43,496 nucleotides of DNA from CAJWPI01 sp964635015 (lineage in GTDB: Bacteria > Pseudomonadota > Gammaproteobacteria > Magnimaribacterales > Magnimaribacteraceae), in assembly GCA_964635015.1 (NCBI GenBank), contig CAZWMS010000009.1:1-43496 (forward strand), in the 5' to 3' direction. Under the pieces are notes generated by a model. That model made no database searches. It was given only the letters and a program-made list of their open reading frames with translations, and had not been told where the DNA came from. The position numbers were made by a program, and so were the translations under genes. How positions within the stretch are numbered: the first letter of the stretch is position 1; every line of letters starts with the position of its first letter. Shown here piece by piece: positions 36,090-43,496 of this stretch.

Positions 36090-36821
36090 ATGGAGATAAT
36101 TGGTCATAGGGGGGCGTCTGAATCTGCCCCTGAAAATACCCTTTCTTCAATATCAGAAGCTTGGTCTCAAGCTGCAGATGGGGTAGAAGTAGATATAAGA
36201 TTAACCAAAGACAAAATCCTTGTGTGTATGCATGATACAAATACTTTAAGGACATCGGGAGAAAATTCTTTGGTGAGCGAAACCAACTTTGAAAAGTTGA
36301 AAAAACTGGATGTTGGGTCTTGGAGAGGGAAAGAATGGACAAATGAACCCATACCTAGTTTGATTCAAGTAATGGACCTAATGCCTAAATCAAAAAAGCT
36401 CTTTATAGAGGTAAAAGGCGGGAAAGAAGTTTCAATTCCTTTGGTAAAAGTACTTGAAAGATATGAACATTTATCCACATGCATTGTAGTAATCTCTTTT
36501 AATGAGTCATTGTTAAAAGAAATAAAACAGAAGATGCCAAAGATTAAGGTTAATCTTCTTTGCGCATTTGACCAGAACCCAGATATCAAGAGTGAGGATT
36601 TAATAATTAAATTAATAGAATCAAACCTCGATGGAGTGGGGTTACAATCTCACATGCAATTAACTAAAAATTTCATAGCCCCTATCATTGAAAGAGACAA
36701 AGAAGTTCATGTTTGGACAGTTGATCAACCTGAGCAAGCTCAGCTTTATAAAGAAATGGGATTTTCTTCAATAACAACAAACAAACCAGGAGAAATAAAA
36801 AACTTCTTGCTTTCTGTCTAA
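36090..36821 (+). CDS. Cytoplasmic glycerophosphodiester phosphodiesterase
   Basis: About 243 residues from the ATG at 36090, two bases after the nrdB stop; an upstream TTG is possible but would overlap nrdB. The TIM-barrel GDPD motifs are HRGASESAPENTL near 6-18, GVEVDIRLTKD near 33-43 and MHDTNTLRT near 49-57, giving the two active-site His and the metal ligands. FIEVKGGKE near 102 is the further acidic site. There is no signal peptide, so it is UgpQ-like. It releases glycerol-3-phosphate from lipid headgroup diesters. The link with nrdAB is probably only read-through. Confidence 0.92.
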   Translation: MEIIGHRGASESAPENTLSSISEAWSQAADGVEVDIRLTKDKILVCMHDTNTLRTSGENSLVSETNFEKLKKLDVGSWRGKEWTNEPIPSLIQVMDLMPKSKKLFIEVKGGKEVSIPLVKVLERYEHLSTCIVVISFNESLLKEIKQKMPKIKVNLLCAFDQNPDIKSEDLIIKLIESNLDGVGLQSHMQLTKNFIAPIIERDKEVHVWTVDQPEQAQLYKEMGFSSITTNKPGEIKNFLLSV

Positions 36822-36869
36822 AAGAAAATTGTTTATTACAAGTAAGTTACTCTTTATAGTTAAAAACTT

Positions 36870-37238
36870 ATGAAACAACATTTAAATAGTTTTCTTGACT
36901 TGGTTGAAAATGCTTTAAAAGAAGTAGGGGAACTGAGTGTGAAAGATCTAAAAGATAAAATAAATAATAAAGAAGGATTTATTCTAATAGATGTAAGAGA
37001 AGAAAGTGAATGGAATAAAGGAAAAATACCTGGATCTATATACTTGGGCAAAGGAATAATAGAAAGAGATATAGGAACGTTGATTCCAAACAAGCAACAA
37101 GAAATGGTTCTATACTGCCAAGGGGGTTTCCGATCTGCTTTGGCGGCAAAAAGTCTTAAAGAAATGGGTTATATGAATGTCCTTTCGCTTAAAGGAGGCT
37201 TTGGAGAATGGGTAAATAGCAAATATCCTGTTAATTAA
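36870..37238 (+). CDS. Rhodanese-like domain protein
   Basis: A 122-residue single-domain rhodanese. An N-terminal helix (about 1-18) precedes the fold with IDVREESEWNKGKIPGSIYL near 40-59. The active-site loop is YCQGGFRSA near 90-98, with the persulfide-forming Cys. CH2A/CH2B-type features and W-rich C-terminus (GGFGEW) fit stand-alone sulfur-transferases such as GlpE or PspE. There is no signal peptide. The GST gene follows after 11 bases, suggesting cotranscription. Confidence 0.88.
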   Translation: MKQHLNSFLDLVENALKEVGELSVKDLKDKINNKEGFILIDVREESEWNKGKIPGSIYLGKGIIERDIGTLIPNKQQEMVLYCQGGFRSALAAKSLKEMGYMNVLSLKGGFGEWVNSKYPVN

Positions 37239-37249
37239 GGGAGAGTTTT

Positions 37250-37861
37250 ATGCAACTTTATAGTACAACTGGTGCTCCTAACCCAAGAAGGGTGAGGATT
37301 TTTCTTGCTGAGAAAGGTATTGAAGTTCCTATCGAGGAAATCAGTATAATGGAGCAAGAACATAAAACCGAAGAATACAGAAAAATCTCCCCTTCAAGCA
37401 GAGTTCCTGCTTTGGTCTTAGACGATGGTACTGTGATACTTGAAAGTATGGCAATTTGTAGATATTTCGAGCTATTAAATCCAGACCCTTCCCTTTTCGG
37501 AAAATTAGAGTTGGAACAATCTTTAATAGAAATGCAAAGTAGAAGAATGGAACTTGAACTTATGCAGAGTGTTGCATTGACTTTTAGGCATACTCATCCT
37601 GCATTTTCTAAACTTGAAAATCAAATGCCAGAGTATGGTGCTCTACAAAAAAAAGCAGCTCAAAGAAGGTTGAGGCTTCTAGATAAAGAATTAGAAAATA
37701 GCGAGTTTATAGCAGGATCCAACTACACAGTAGCTGATATTACTGCATTATGTGCTATTGATTTCTGTGTTCCAGCTAAAATTGAAATACCCGAAGACCA
37801 TAAGAATCTTCAAAGATGGATAGCAGCTATAAAGAAAAGGCCTTCTTCAAGCATCATGTGA
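37250..37861 (+). CDS. Glutathione S-transferase family protein
   Basis: A 203-residue cytosolic GST. The thioredoxin-like N-terminal domain starts LYSTTGAPNPRRVRIFLAEK and contains SRVPALVLDDGTVILESMAI near 49-68 with the cis-Pro and the E-S pair that bind glutathione. The helical C-terminal domain contains the N-capping motif YTVADITALCAIDF near 158-171. A ribosome site GGGAG lies before the ATG. Substrate unknown. Confidence 0.9.
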   Translation: MQLYSTTGAPNPRRVRIFLAEKGIEVPIEEISIMEQEHKTEEYRKISPSSRVPALVLDDGTVILESMAICRYFELLNPDPSLFGKLELEQSLIEMQSRRMELELMQSVALTFRHTHPAFSKLENQMPEYGALQKKAAQRRLRLLDKELENSEFIAGSNYTVADITALCAIDFCVPAKIEIPEDHKNLQRWIAAIKKRPSSSIM

Positions 37862-37912
37862 CCTGGGCCTAAAAAAGGGATGCCTATAAATAGTATTGCC
37901 TCTTTAGTGGTC

Positions 37913-38077
37913 TTACCATTTTAGATGAAAAAAAATAAAACCTATTGGTAAGAGCAAAAAAATTCCTACCCAAAGATAGTCTTTCCAAGATCTGTACCCT
38001 TGTCGATAGATGTCTATAAAACAAGCAGTTAAGGCAATTAAAATAATAAAAAGATTGGAAATTATTACTAAGTCCAT
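37913..38077 (-). CDS. Small two-helix membrane protein, unknown function
   Basis: About 54 residues if read from ATG at 38075-38077; a longer frame to 38140 would overlap the upstream gene by 56 bases. Two hydrophobic segments (about 3-20 and 33-50) are separated by a basic loop DIYRQGYRSWKDY. It follows the DUF6491-like gene by seven bases on the same strand and probably shares its transcript. I do not recognise a family. The ribosome site is weak. Confidence 0.55.
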   Translation of the reverse strand: MDLVIISNLFIILIALTACFIDIYRQGYRSWKDYLWVGIFLLLPIGFIFFHLKW

Positions 38078-38084
38078 CTGAGTG

Positions 38085-38483
38085 CTATTCTGAATTTTCG
38101 TTTTCTGAAGCTTCCTTGTCATTAGAAGTTTTAGAAGCATTAATTAATTCTAACACCTCCTCGGCATCAATTTCTTTTATATCCTTAATAGAACAAGGCA
38201 TATGTCTGGTGTGTATTTGGTCGTTGTAGTTAGAACAAGTCCTCCATAAACTACTTTTAAAAACTAAAGTATCTTCAAACTTAAGCCCTGGACAACGGTT
38301 AAATAACTTCACTAAATAAGGATGAGATTTTGAAGGTGACCAAACAATAAGATTTTTGTCATCTAAAGCTCTCCAACCTGAAATATCAGAGACCCTAAAA
38401 CAACTCCTATCGCTACTTTCTATAGCTTGAACATAATTTTGTAACACAAATACAAAGAAAAAAATAAAAATTAATCTTCTCAT
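38085..38483 (-). CDS. Secreted DUF6491-like protein
   Basis: A 132-residue protein with a signal peptide (hydrophobic 4-15, cleavage probably after VQA near 19). The mature part has four cysteines, near 28, 64, 84 and 97, and the pattern W-x-A-L-D-D followed by YLVKLFNRCPGL, which I associate with DUF6491. It is likely periplasmic and disulfide-bonded; no function is known. It follows the GIY-YIG gene by one base. Confidence 0.75.
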   Translation of the reverse strand: MRRLIFIFFFVFVLQNYVQAIESSDRSCFRVSDISGWRALDDKNLIVWSPSKSHPYLVKLFNRCPGLKFEDTLVFKSSLWRTCSNYNDQIHTRHMPCSIKDIKEIDAEEVLELINASKTSNDKEASENENSE

Positions 38484-38484
38484 C

Positions 38485-38733
38485 TTATTTAAAATTTTTA
38501 ACCAAATTTAATTTCTCTAAATGACCAAGTTTCTTAATTGCTATTTCCCTTTTGCTAGCAAAACTTCTGTCTTGGCACTGTTCTTTGTATATTAATCTAA
38601 AAGGACCCCGACCTCTGGTGTATTTTCCACCCTTACCTTGGCCATGCAAGAGCATTCTTCTTTGTAAATTATTAGTAATCCCAGTATATAGGGACCCATC
38701 AGAGCATTTTATAATGTAAACAATCCAAGTCAT
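38485..38733 (-). CDS. GIY-YIG nuclease superfamily protein (YhbQ/UPF0213 type)
   Basis: About 82 residues when started at the ATG at 38731-38733 (MTWIVYIIKCSDGSLYTG); the open frame continues 11 codons upstream but the family starts here. The motif is YII...LYTGITNNLQRR, then HGQGKGGKYTRGRGP and the Lys/Arg-rich end. It is a single-domain member of the type often labelled UPF0213 or YhbQ, whose biological role is unclear. Confidence 0.88.
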   Translation of the reverse strand: MTWIVYIIKCSDGSLYTGITNNLQRRMLLHGQGKGGKYTRGRGPFRLIYKEQCQDRSFASKREIAIKKLGHLEKLNLVKNFK

Positions 38734-38784
38734 GAAGTTTTGTCTATAATAGTTGGAGAGTAACAATTATTCCAATACAAATTT

Positions 38785-39849
38785 ATGAAGATACTCAGAA
38801 CTCCAGATCATCGCTTTGATAAGCTCAAAGGGTATTCCTTTGCCCCTAAATACACTGAGATCGAAACACAAGATGGTAGTAACCTTAGGATTCATCACAT
38901 AGATGAAGGGTCAAAAGGCAATCCCCTGCTTCTTTGTATGCATGGTCAGCCTGTTTGGAGTTACCTTTATTCAAAAATGATTCCCCATCTAGTTGAAGGG
39001 GGAATTAGAGTTATAGCACCTGATCTTCCAGGGTATGGAAAATCTGATAAACCGGCAGCTAGAGAAAATTACAGCTACCAAAACCAAGTAGATTGGATGA
39101 CTCAATGGTTAATCAGTAATGATCTCAAAAACGTCTCTTTTTTTGGACAAGACTGGGGTGGATTGATTGGGCTAAGGATGGTTGCTAACGAACCTGATAG
39201 ATTTGAAAAAGTTTCAATAGGAAATACTGGGCTACCTTATAACCCAGATGAGTCTGATAAGGTTATAGAGGAAGTAATGAATTTTAGAAATAGTAAAATT
39301 AAATTAACTCCCTTTTCTATGGCTAAGCAAGTAAGAAAAATGGACAGTGGAGACACTTCACCAGCATTGAAGTTTATGTATTGGCAAAAATTTTGCTGGG
39401 ATACTGTTGATTTGCCTATAGGTTTTATGACCTCCCAGATGATGGAAACAAGGTCCCCCATTTCCCTATCAGCGCAATACCTCTTCTTAAAACTGGGTAT
39501 TGGAGATTACTACCCCTTTAGTACAGATCTAGCAAAAGCTTACGAAGCCCCATTCCCTGACCCAAGTTTTAAAATGGGACCAAGAGCAATGCCAAGTCAT
39601 GTTCCTATAATTCCTGATTCATCGTTAGAAAAACAAAAAAAAGCAAGAGATTTCTTTGGGAAATGGGATAAACCTTTTTTAAGCGTCTTTGCGGGAGATG
39701 ATCCAGTGACAAATGGCATAGAGCAGGATGTTTTACAAATGTGTCCTAATGCAAAAAGCGCTTCTCATATTGGTGGAGGTCATTTCTATCAATGGACTCG
39801 CGCAAAAGAATTATCAAAAATACTTATAAATTTTGTGAAAACCTCTTAA
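38785..39849 (+). CDS. Haloalkane dehalogenase-like alpha/beta hydrolase
   Basis: A 354-residue alpha/beta hydrolase. The nucleophile Asp with its halide-binding Trp is in FFGQDWGG near 120-127, the oxyanion motif is MHGQPVWSYLY near 52-62 (Gln where dehalogenases of the DhlA group usually have Glu), the acid is probably in AGDDPVTNG near 304-312, and the His is in GGGHFYQW near 330-337. This matches subfamily I haloalkane dehalogenases. It is about 40 residues longer than DhlA, mostly in the cap domain. Epoxide hydrolases share the fold, but the D-W pair favours dehalogenase. The natural substrate is unknown. Confidence 0.82.
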   Translation: MKILRTPDHRFDKLKGYSFAPKYTEIETQDGSNLRIHHIDEGSKGNPLLLCMHGQPVWSYLYSKMIPHLVEGGIRVIAPDLPGYGKSDKPAARENYSYQNQVDWMTQWLISNDLKNVSFFGQDWGGLIGLRMVANEPDRFEKVSIGNTGLPYNPDESDKVIEEVMNFRNSKIKLTPFSMAKQVRKMDSGDTSPALKFMYWQKFCWDTVDLPIGFMTSQMMETRSPISLSAQYLFLKLGIGDYYPFSTDLAKAYEAPFPDPSFKMGPRAMPSHVPIIPDSSLEKQKKARDFFGKWDKPFLSVFAGDDPVTNGIEQDVLQMCPNAKSASHIGGGHFYQWTRAKELSKILINFVKTS

Positions 39850-39886
39850 AATTTTCTATTGAAGCTAATTTCTAAGTTAACAATAT

Positions 39887-40174
39887 CTATTCAAAGTCTT
39901 TTCCTTGAGATTCAATCACTGCATATTCATAATCAATAGTTAATTCAATTAACTTCCTCCATAAAGATTCTGCTATTTTTTCCGACATACCCTTTTCTTT
40001 AGCTAGTCTTTTAACTCTAGTTATAACTTCTTCAATCCTCTTTTGGTCAACCACTAGGGTTTTATTGCTTTTAACAAAAGCTACTTTCTCTGCACATTTT
40101 TGTCTTTCTGCAAAAAGGGTCACTAACTCCTCATCAATTTGATCTATTTCTTGTCTTAGTTCTTCTAATTTCAT
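39887..40174 (-). CDS. Chorismate mutase, AroQ class
   Basis: A 95-residue all-helical protein. LEELRQEIDQIDEELVTLFA at the start, RQKCAEKVAFVK near 25-36 and the C-terminal ESLWRKLIELTIDYE fit stand-alone AroQ chorismate mutases; the Arg in the first helix and the Lys near 36 are the expected ligands. PchB-type isochorismate pyruvate lyase has the same fold, but no siderophore genes are nearby. No signal peptide, so cytoplasmic. It converges on the dehalogenase gene with 37 bases between them. Confidence 0.85.
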   Translation of the reverse strand: MKLEELRQEIDQIDEELVTLFAERQKCAEKVAFVKSNKTLVVDQKRIEEVITRVKRLAKEKGMSEKIAESLWRKLIELTIDYEYAVIESQGKDFE

Positions 40175-40420
40175 ATTTCTTTTGTCTCTTGAATTTAGTT
40201 TTTTATAATTTACAGTAATGTTATTAATTCTACAGGTATCTAATTATACAATTTCTAAATCTATAAGTTTGTTAAACTCTTTCCTTCTCTAACCCGATTC
40301 AATACATGCATCAAAAAGTTTGGAAAACCTAGACTGGGTGTAGTTATTACTTTATAGAACTATCTTAAAAAAAAATCTGATAAACTTTACGCTCCTACCA
40401 AATTAGTTAAAGGCTGGCTT

Positions 40421-41272
40421 GTGAAATTTAAAAGAATAATCCCTCGATTAGACATAAAGGGCAAAGATTTAGTAAAAGGCATTCATCTTGAGGGTTTGAG
40501 AGTATTAGGTGACCCTGAAGAATACGCCTTGAAGTATTCTGAAATGGGAGCAGATGAGATCATTTATCAAGATGTAGTGGCAAGCTTGTATGGTAGAAAT
40601 AGTATTCTTGATCTGGTGTCGAGAACTGCAAGAAATTGTTTTATTCCATTGACTGTTGGAGGTGGCATTAGAGATCTTAACGATATAGAAAGTTTATTAA
40701 GATCTGGTGCTGACAAAGTTTCAATTAATACAGCAGCCATTAATAACCCTTCGTTAATTGAAGAAGCATCAAAAACTTTTGGCTCTTCAACTATTGTAGT
40801 GGCTATTGAGGCGTTTTTTTATCAAAATAAATACCTTGCCTTTACAGATAATGGAAGGGAACAAACAGGCATAGAAGTTTTGCAATGGGTGAAAGAAGCT
40901 CAAAATAGAGGGGCAGGAGAAATATTACTTACATCTATTGATAAAGAAGGAACAGGGAAAGGGTTTAAATCAGATTTGATCAGAGAAGTTTCTAAAATAA
41001 TAACGATTCCGTTAATTATTCATGGGGGGGCAGGTTCAGTTAATCACTTGATAGAAATAGAGAAGGTAGCAAGAATAGATGCTTTTGCTGTTGCTTCTTT
41101 ATTTCATTACAGTCTCTTAGAGAGAAATCTTATTACTCAAAAAAGATCAGAGACTGGGAATACTAGTTTTCTGGATAAAAAAACTAAATATGGAGAATTT
41201 CAATCTTCTTCAATTAAAGAGGCAAAAGATTCTCTAACGAAAGCTGGAGTTTTAGTAAGAGACAAATGGTAA
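40421..41272 (+). CDS. HisF-like cyclase subunit of a sugar amidination module
   Basis: A 283-residue TIM barrel closely like HisF. RIIPRLDIKGKDLVKGIHLEG opens the chain (split here as RIIPRLDIK and KDLVKG), with VGGGIRDLNDIESLLRSGADKVSINTAA-type phosphate loops around 83-110 (VGGGIRD and GADKVSINT) and IHGGAG near 208. The start is GTG at 40421. It lies next to a HisH-like glutaminase and an N-acetyl sugar amidotransferase rather than other histidine genes. So it is the WbuZ/HisF2 type, which conducts ammonia in sugar amidine formation. A role in histidine synthesis is unlikely but not excluded. Confidence 0.88.
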   Translation: MKFKRIIPRLDIKGKDLVKGIHLEGLRVLGDPEEYALKYSEMGADEIIYQDVVASLYGRNSILDLVSRTARNCFIPLTVGGGIRDLNDIESLLRSGADKVSINTAAINNPSLIEEASKTFGSSTIVVAIEAFFYQNKYLAFTDNGREQTGIEVLQWVKEAQNRGAGEILLTSIDKEGTGKGFKSDLIREVSKIITIPLIIHGGAGSVNHLIEIEKVARIDAFAVASLFHYSLLERNLITQKRSETGNTSFLDKKTKYGEFQSSSIKEAKDSLTKAGVLVRDKW

Positions 41273-41919
41273 AAGAAGGTAGTGACGTAGCAATTATTGA
41301 TTATGGTATTAACAATCTCTATAGTGTTGAACTTGCTTGTAAAAAAGCTGGACTAAGTTGTATTATCACTTCTGATAAAAACCAAATATTAAAAGCTAAG
41401 TCAGCTATTTTGCCTGGAGTAGGAGCTTTCTCAGTTGCTATGAATAATTTAAGAAAGAATTCTTTAGATAGGATTATTTATAGATTTATAGAAACTGGAA
41501 AGCCTTTTCTAGGAATATGCCTTGGTATGCAGTTACTCATGGAGAAAAGTTTAGAATTTGGGGAATCAAAGGGGTTATCAATTGTTGAAGGGGAAGTTAT
41601 AAATTTTAGTCCTCATAGTTACAAGAATGATTTTTATTCTGTACCACAAATAGGCTGGAATAAACTGTTAAAAAAAGAGGTTTCTTGGAAAACTTCCTTA
41701 TTAGATTCAAATAAAGATGAGGACTTTATGTATTTTGTACATTCATTTTATGCTAAACCTAAAAATGATAAAGATATTCTTTCTTATTCTGAATATGGAA
41801 ATATTACGTATTGTTCTTCTCTAAAAAAGGAAAATGTTACTGGTATGCAATTTCATCCTGAGAAGAGCGGAAAGAATGGAATCAAAGTTTATTTGAATTT
41901 AAAAAAATCGATTAATTAA
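41266..41919 (+). CDS. HisH-like glutamine amidotransferase subunit
   Basis: A 217-residue class I glutaminase. The nucleophile Cys is in LGICLGMQLLME near 83-94, and the His and Glu of the triad are in GMQFHPEKSG near 192-201. IDYGINNLYSVELACKKAG at the N-terminus and LPGVGAF near 49 are HisH-like. The ATG lies inside the end of the HisF-like gene (overlap 7 bases), so the two are coupled, as expected for a heterodimer. It supplies ammonia from glutamine to the partner subunit. Confidence 0.9.
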   Translation: MVKEGSDVAIIDYGINNLYSVELACKKAGLSCIITSDKNQILKAKSAILPGVGAFSVAMNNLRKNSLDRIIYRFIETGKPFLGICLGMQLLMEKSLEFGESKGLSIVEGEVINFSPHSYKNDFYSVPQIGWNKLLKKEVSWKTSLLDSNKDEDFMYFVHSFYAKPKNDKDILSYSEYGNITYCSSLKKENVTGMQFHPEKSGKNGIKVYLNLKKSIN

Positions 41920-41920
41920 T

Positions 41921-43165
41921 ATGAAAAATAGAACTTTTTATAACCTTCCTGAAAAAGTAACCTTTTGTAAAAAATGCGTTATGTCCAATCAAAGGCCTTC
42001 TTCTGTACCGGAGTTCAAACATACTAGAAATAGAATAGGAGCTAAATATTTAAATATTGATAATAATGGCATATGTGATGCATGTAATCATTCTGAAGAG
42101 AAAAAAAAGATAAATTGGGAAAAGAGGGAGGAAGAGTTAATAAAGCTTTTAGATAAATACAGAAGTAGTGATGGACAGTATGATTGTTTGGTGCCAGGTA
42201 GTGGGGGTAAAGATAGTGCTTATCAAGCTCACATACTTAAATACAAGTATGGTATGCACCCTTTGACCTGCACTTGGCCTCCCATTTTATATACAGATTA
42301 TGGTTATAAAAACTTTATGAACTGGATAGAAATTGGAGGATTTGACAATGTTTCTTTCAAGCCCAATGGAATAACTCAAAGACTTCTTACCAAATTATCA
42401 ATAGAAAATCTCTTTCACCCTTTTCAGACTTTCATCCTGGGTCAAAAAAACTTGGCACCTAAAATAGCTAAGCAACATGGAATAAGTTTAGTTTTTTATG
42501 GAGAAAATGAAGCTGAATATGGAAATCCAATTGCAGATAATTCAGAATCTCTAAGAGATAAATCATATTTCACTATGAATAATTTTGATGAAATGTATTT
42601 AGCAGGTATCTCAGTAAAAGAACTAAAGGAGAAACATGAAGTTGATAAAGTAGATTTAATGACTTATCTACCAATTGACTCTTCTGAACTTGAAAACACA
42701 GATATACAGATACACTATTTGGGATATTATTTACACTGGATCCCCCAAGAAGCATATTACTATTCAGTTGAGAACACTGGCTTCAAAGCCAGACCTTATA
42801 GAACAGAAGGAACATATAGTAAATATAATAGTATAGACGACAAAATAGATGACTTTCACTATTTCACTACCTTTATAAAATTTGGAATAGGAAGAGCAAC
42901 TTACGATGCATCTCAAGAGATTAGAAATAATCATATTAACCGAGATGAAGCTGTTGCACTAGTAGAGAAATTTGATGGAGAATTTCCTCAAAAATACTTC
43001 GAAGAAATTTTAACTTACTTAGAAATTAAACCAGAAGAATTTTACAGACTATGTGATGAGTTTAGATCACCACATCTTTGGACTAAAGAAAAGAAAGAGT
43101 GGGTGCTTAGACATAAAGTAAGTGGAACTGGAGTTGATGACAAAAAAGGACCCAAAGATAATTAG
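41921..43165 (+). CDS. N-acetyl sugar amidotransferase (WbpG/WbuX/PseA type)
   Basis: A 414-residue ATP-dependent enzyme of the PP-loop superfamily. Two CxxC pairs (CKKC near 16-19 and CDAC near 46-49) probably bind zinc; the pyrophosphatase loop PGSGGKDSAYQ follows near 91-101. The C-terminal half has FGIGRATYDASQEIRN and GYYLHWIPQEA, typical of the family that turns an acetamido group of a surface sugar into an amidine. It directly follows the HisH-like gene. In Pseudomonas WbpG with HisH2/HisF2 acts on a mannuronic acid derivative; PseA-type members act on pseudaminic acid. Which sugar is used here cannot be told. Confidence 0.9.
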   Translation: MKNRTFYNLPEKVTFCKKCVMSNQRPSSVPEFKHTRNRIGAKYLNIDNNGICDACNHSEEKKKINWEKREEELIKLLDKYRSSDGQYDCLVPGSGGKDSAYQAHILKYKYGMHPLTCTWPPILYTDYGYKNFMNWIEIGGFDNVSFKPNGITQRLLTKLSIENLFHPFQTFILGQKNLAPKIAKQHGISLVFYGENEAEYGNPIADNSESLRDKSYFTMNNFDEMYLAGISVKELKEKHEVDKVDLMTYLPIDSSELENTDIQIHYLGYYLHWIPQEAYYYSVENTGFKARPYRTEGTYSKYNSIDDKIDDFHYFTTFIKFGIGRATYDASQEIRNNHINRDEAVALVEKFDGEFPQKYFEEILTYLEIKPEEFYRLCDEFRSPHLWTKEKKEWVLRHKVSGTGVDDKKGPKDN

Positions 43166-43382
43166 TCATTGATAAAGAACCGAACTTCTAGATCAGATCA
43201 TCATGCTTATTCTTGTATGTAAATAAGCTTTCGTTTTTAGTAGCAATATGGTGAGTGTGAGTGACTGGTAGCTATGAGAGCCTATACAAAGTATGGCAAG
43301 CCTTTAGATTTATGATAATCATGGCATACCGAGATTCAATGGTAAAGATGCTCCGATAAATTTTTAAATCAATAAAGTAGGC

Positions 43383-43396
43383 ATAGCCATGGCTAT
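43383..43396. repeat. 14-bp perfect palindrome
   Basis: ATAGCCATGGCTAT is its own reverse complement. It overlaps the stop codon of the partial leftward gene at the right edge. It is too short and T-poor for a terminator; function unknown. Nothing else stands out in 43166-43392. Confidence 0.5.
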
Positions 43397-43496
43397 TCCT
43401 CACTGGGTTGATTAAATAGAGCATTCCTAAAAATAACCCCTGTAGCATCAGCTGGAATTTCTTCTCGAGCTAATGGTTGATCAACTTGACTTGGTG
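43393..43496 (-). CDS. Partial leftward gene, C-terminal 33 residues only
   Basis: An open frame enters from the right edge (first whole codon at 43492-43494) and ends at TAG (43393-43395). The visible tail contains LAREEIPADATGVIFRNA and ends in NQPSEE. The composition looks like real protein, and it converges on the amidotransferase gene. I do not recognise the family from so short a piece. It could belong to a surface-glycan locus, judging by the neighbours, but that is a guess. Confidence 0.5.
   Translation of the reverse strand, partial: PSQVDQPLAREEIPADATGVIFRNALFNQPSEE

Noticed and set aside
40175..40420. Possible tRNA or riboswitch in the gap before the HisF-like gene
   Set aside because: No cloverleaf or known riboswitch core could be traced; the gap holds AT-rich sequence suited to divergent promoters only.
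43274..43315. Short frame starting MRAYTKYGKPLDL on the plus strand, resembling the N-terminus of a medium-chain zinc/quinone oxidoreductase
   Set aside because: It ends after 13 codons and no further oxidoreductase-like sequence follows in any frame; resemblance over so few residues is not evidence of a pseudogene.

Overview
The window is a stretch of chromosome from an AT-rich, compact gammaproteobacterium. The gene orders are gammaproteobacterial: queA-tgt-yajC-secD-secF, and rpoE-rseA-mucD-lepA-lepB-rnc-era-recO-acpS. So are the paired small proteins SdhE and YgfZ and the long PlsB acyltransferase. Short intergenic gaps, many overlapping starts and stops, and A+T of roughly two thirds by eye suggest a streamlined marine lineage of the SAR86 type. 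That lineage is an inference; the window holds no rRNA to settle it.

Layout. 1-1659: a partial gene running off the left edge, related in its visible motifs to linalool dehydratase/isomerase. 1660-1997: a short direct-repeat tract, a hairpin and tRNA-Glu(TTC). 2047-4228: a GntR-regulated ABC exporter with a palindromic candidate operator. 4234-11213: trmJ, suhB, secF, secD, yajC, tgt, queA and tRNA-Leu(CAA). 11280-13709: plsB. 13697-24789: a long leftward block, rpoE, rseA, mucD, lepA, lepB, rnc, era, recO, acpS, adk, tsaB, uppP, rsmJ, headed by a sigma-E-like promoter. 24858-27647: glk, sdhE, ygfZ, ung. 27648-28111: the only long gene-free stretch, very AT-rich with two perfect DnaA boxes face to face. 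28112-31768: serA, argF, glpK. 31829-36821: nrdA, nrdB and a glycerophosphodiesterase behind a DnaA box and two NrdR-type boxes. 36870-40174: rhodanese, glutathione transferase, three small leftward genes, a haloalkane dehalogenase and a chorismate mutase. 40421-43165: hisF-like, hisH-like and an N-acetyl sugar amidotransferase, a surface-glycan amidination module. 43393-43496: the tail of another leftward gene.

How it fits together. The left half carries protein export (SecDF-YajC, LepB), envelope stress control (RpoE-RseA, MucD), tRNA/rRNA maturation (Tgt, QueA, TrmJ, TsaB, RsmJ, Rnc, Era) and envelope lipid supply (PlsB, UppP, AcpS). GlpK and the glycerophosphodiesterase both yield glycerol-3-phosphate, the PlsB substrate. 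Genes left of about 26 kb run mostly leftward and those right of about 29 kb mostly rightward, diverging from the DnaA-box region near 27.7 kb. Together with the local AT-richness this makes that region a candidate replication origin.

The points most worth following are that origin candidate, the linalool dehydratase-like enzyme at the left edge, and the stacked DnaA/NrdR sites before nrdAB.
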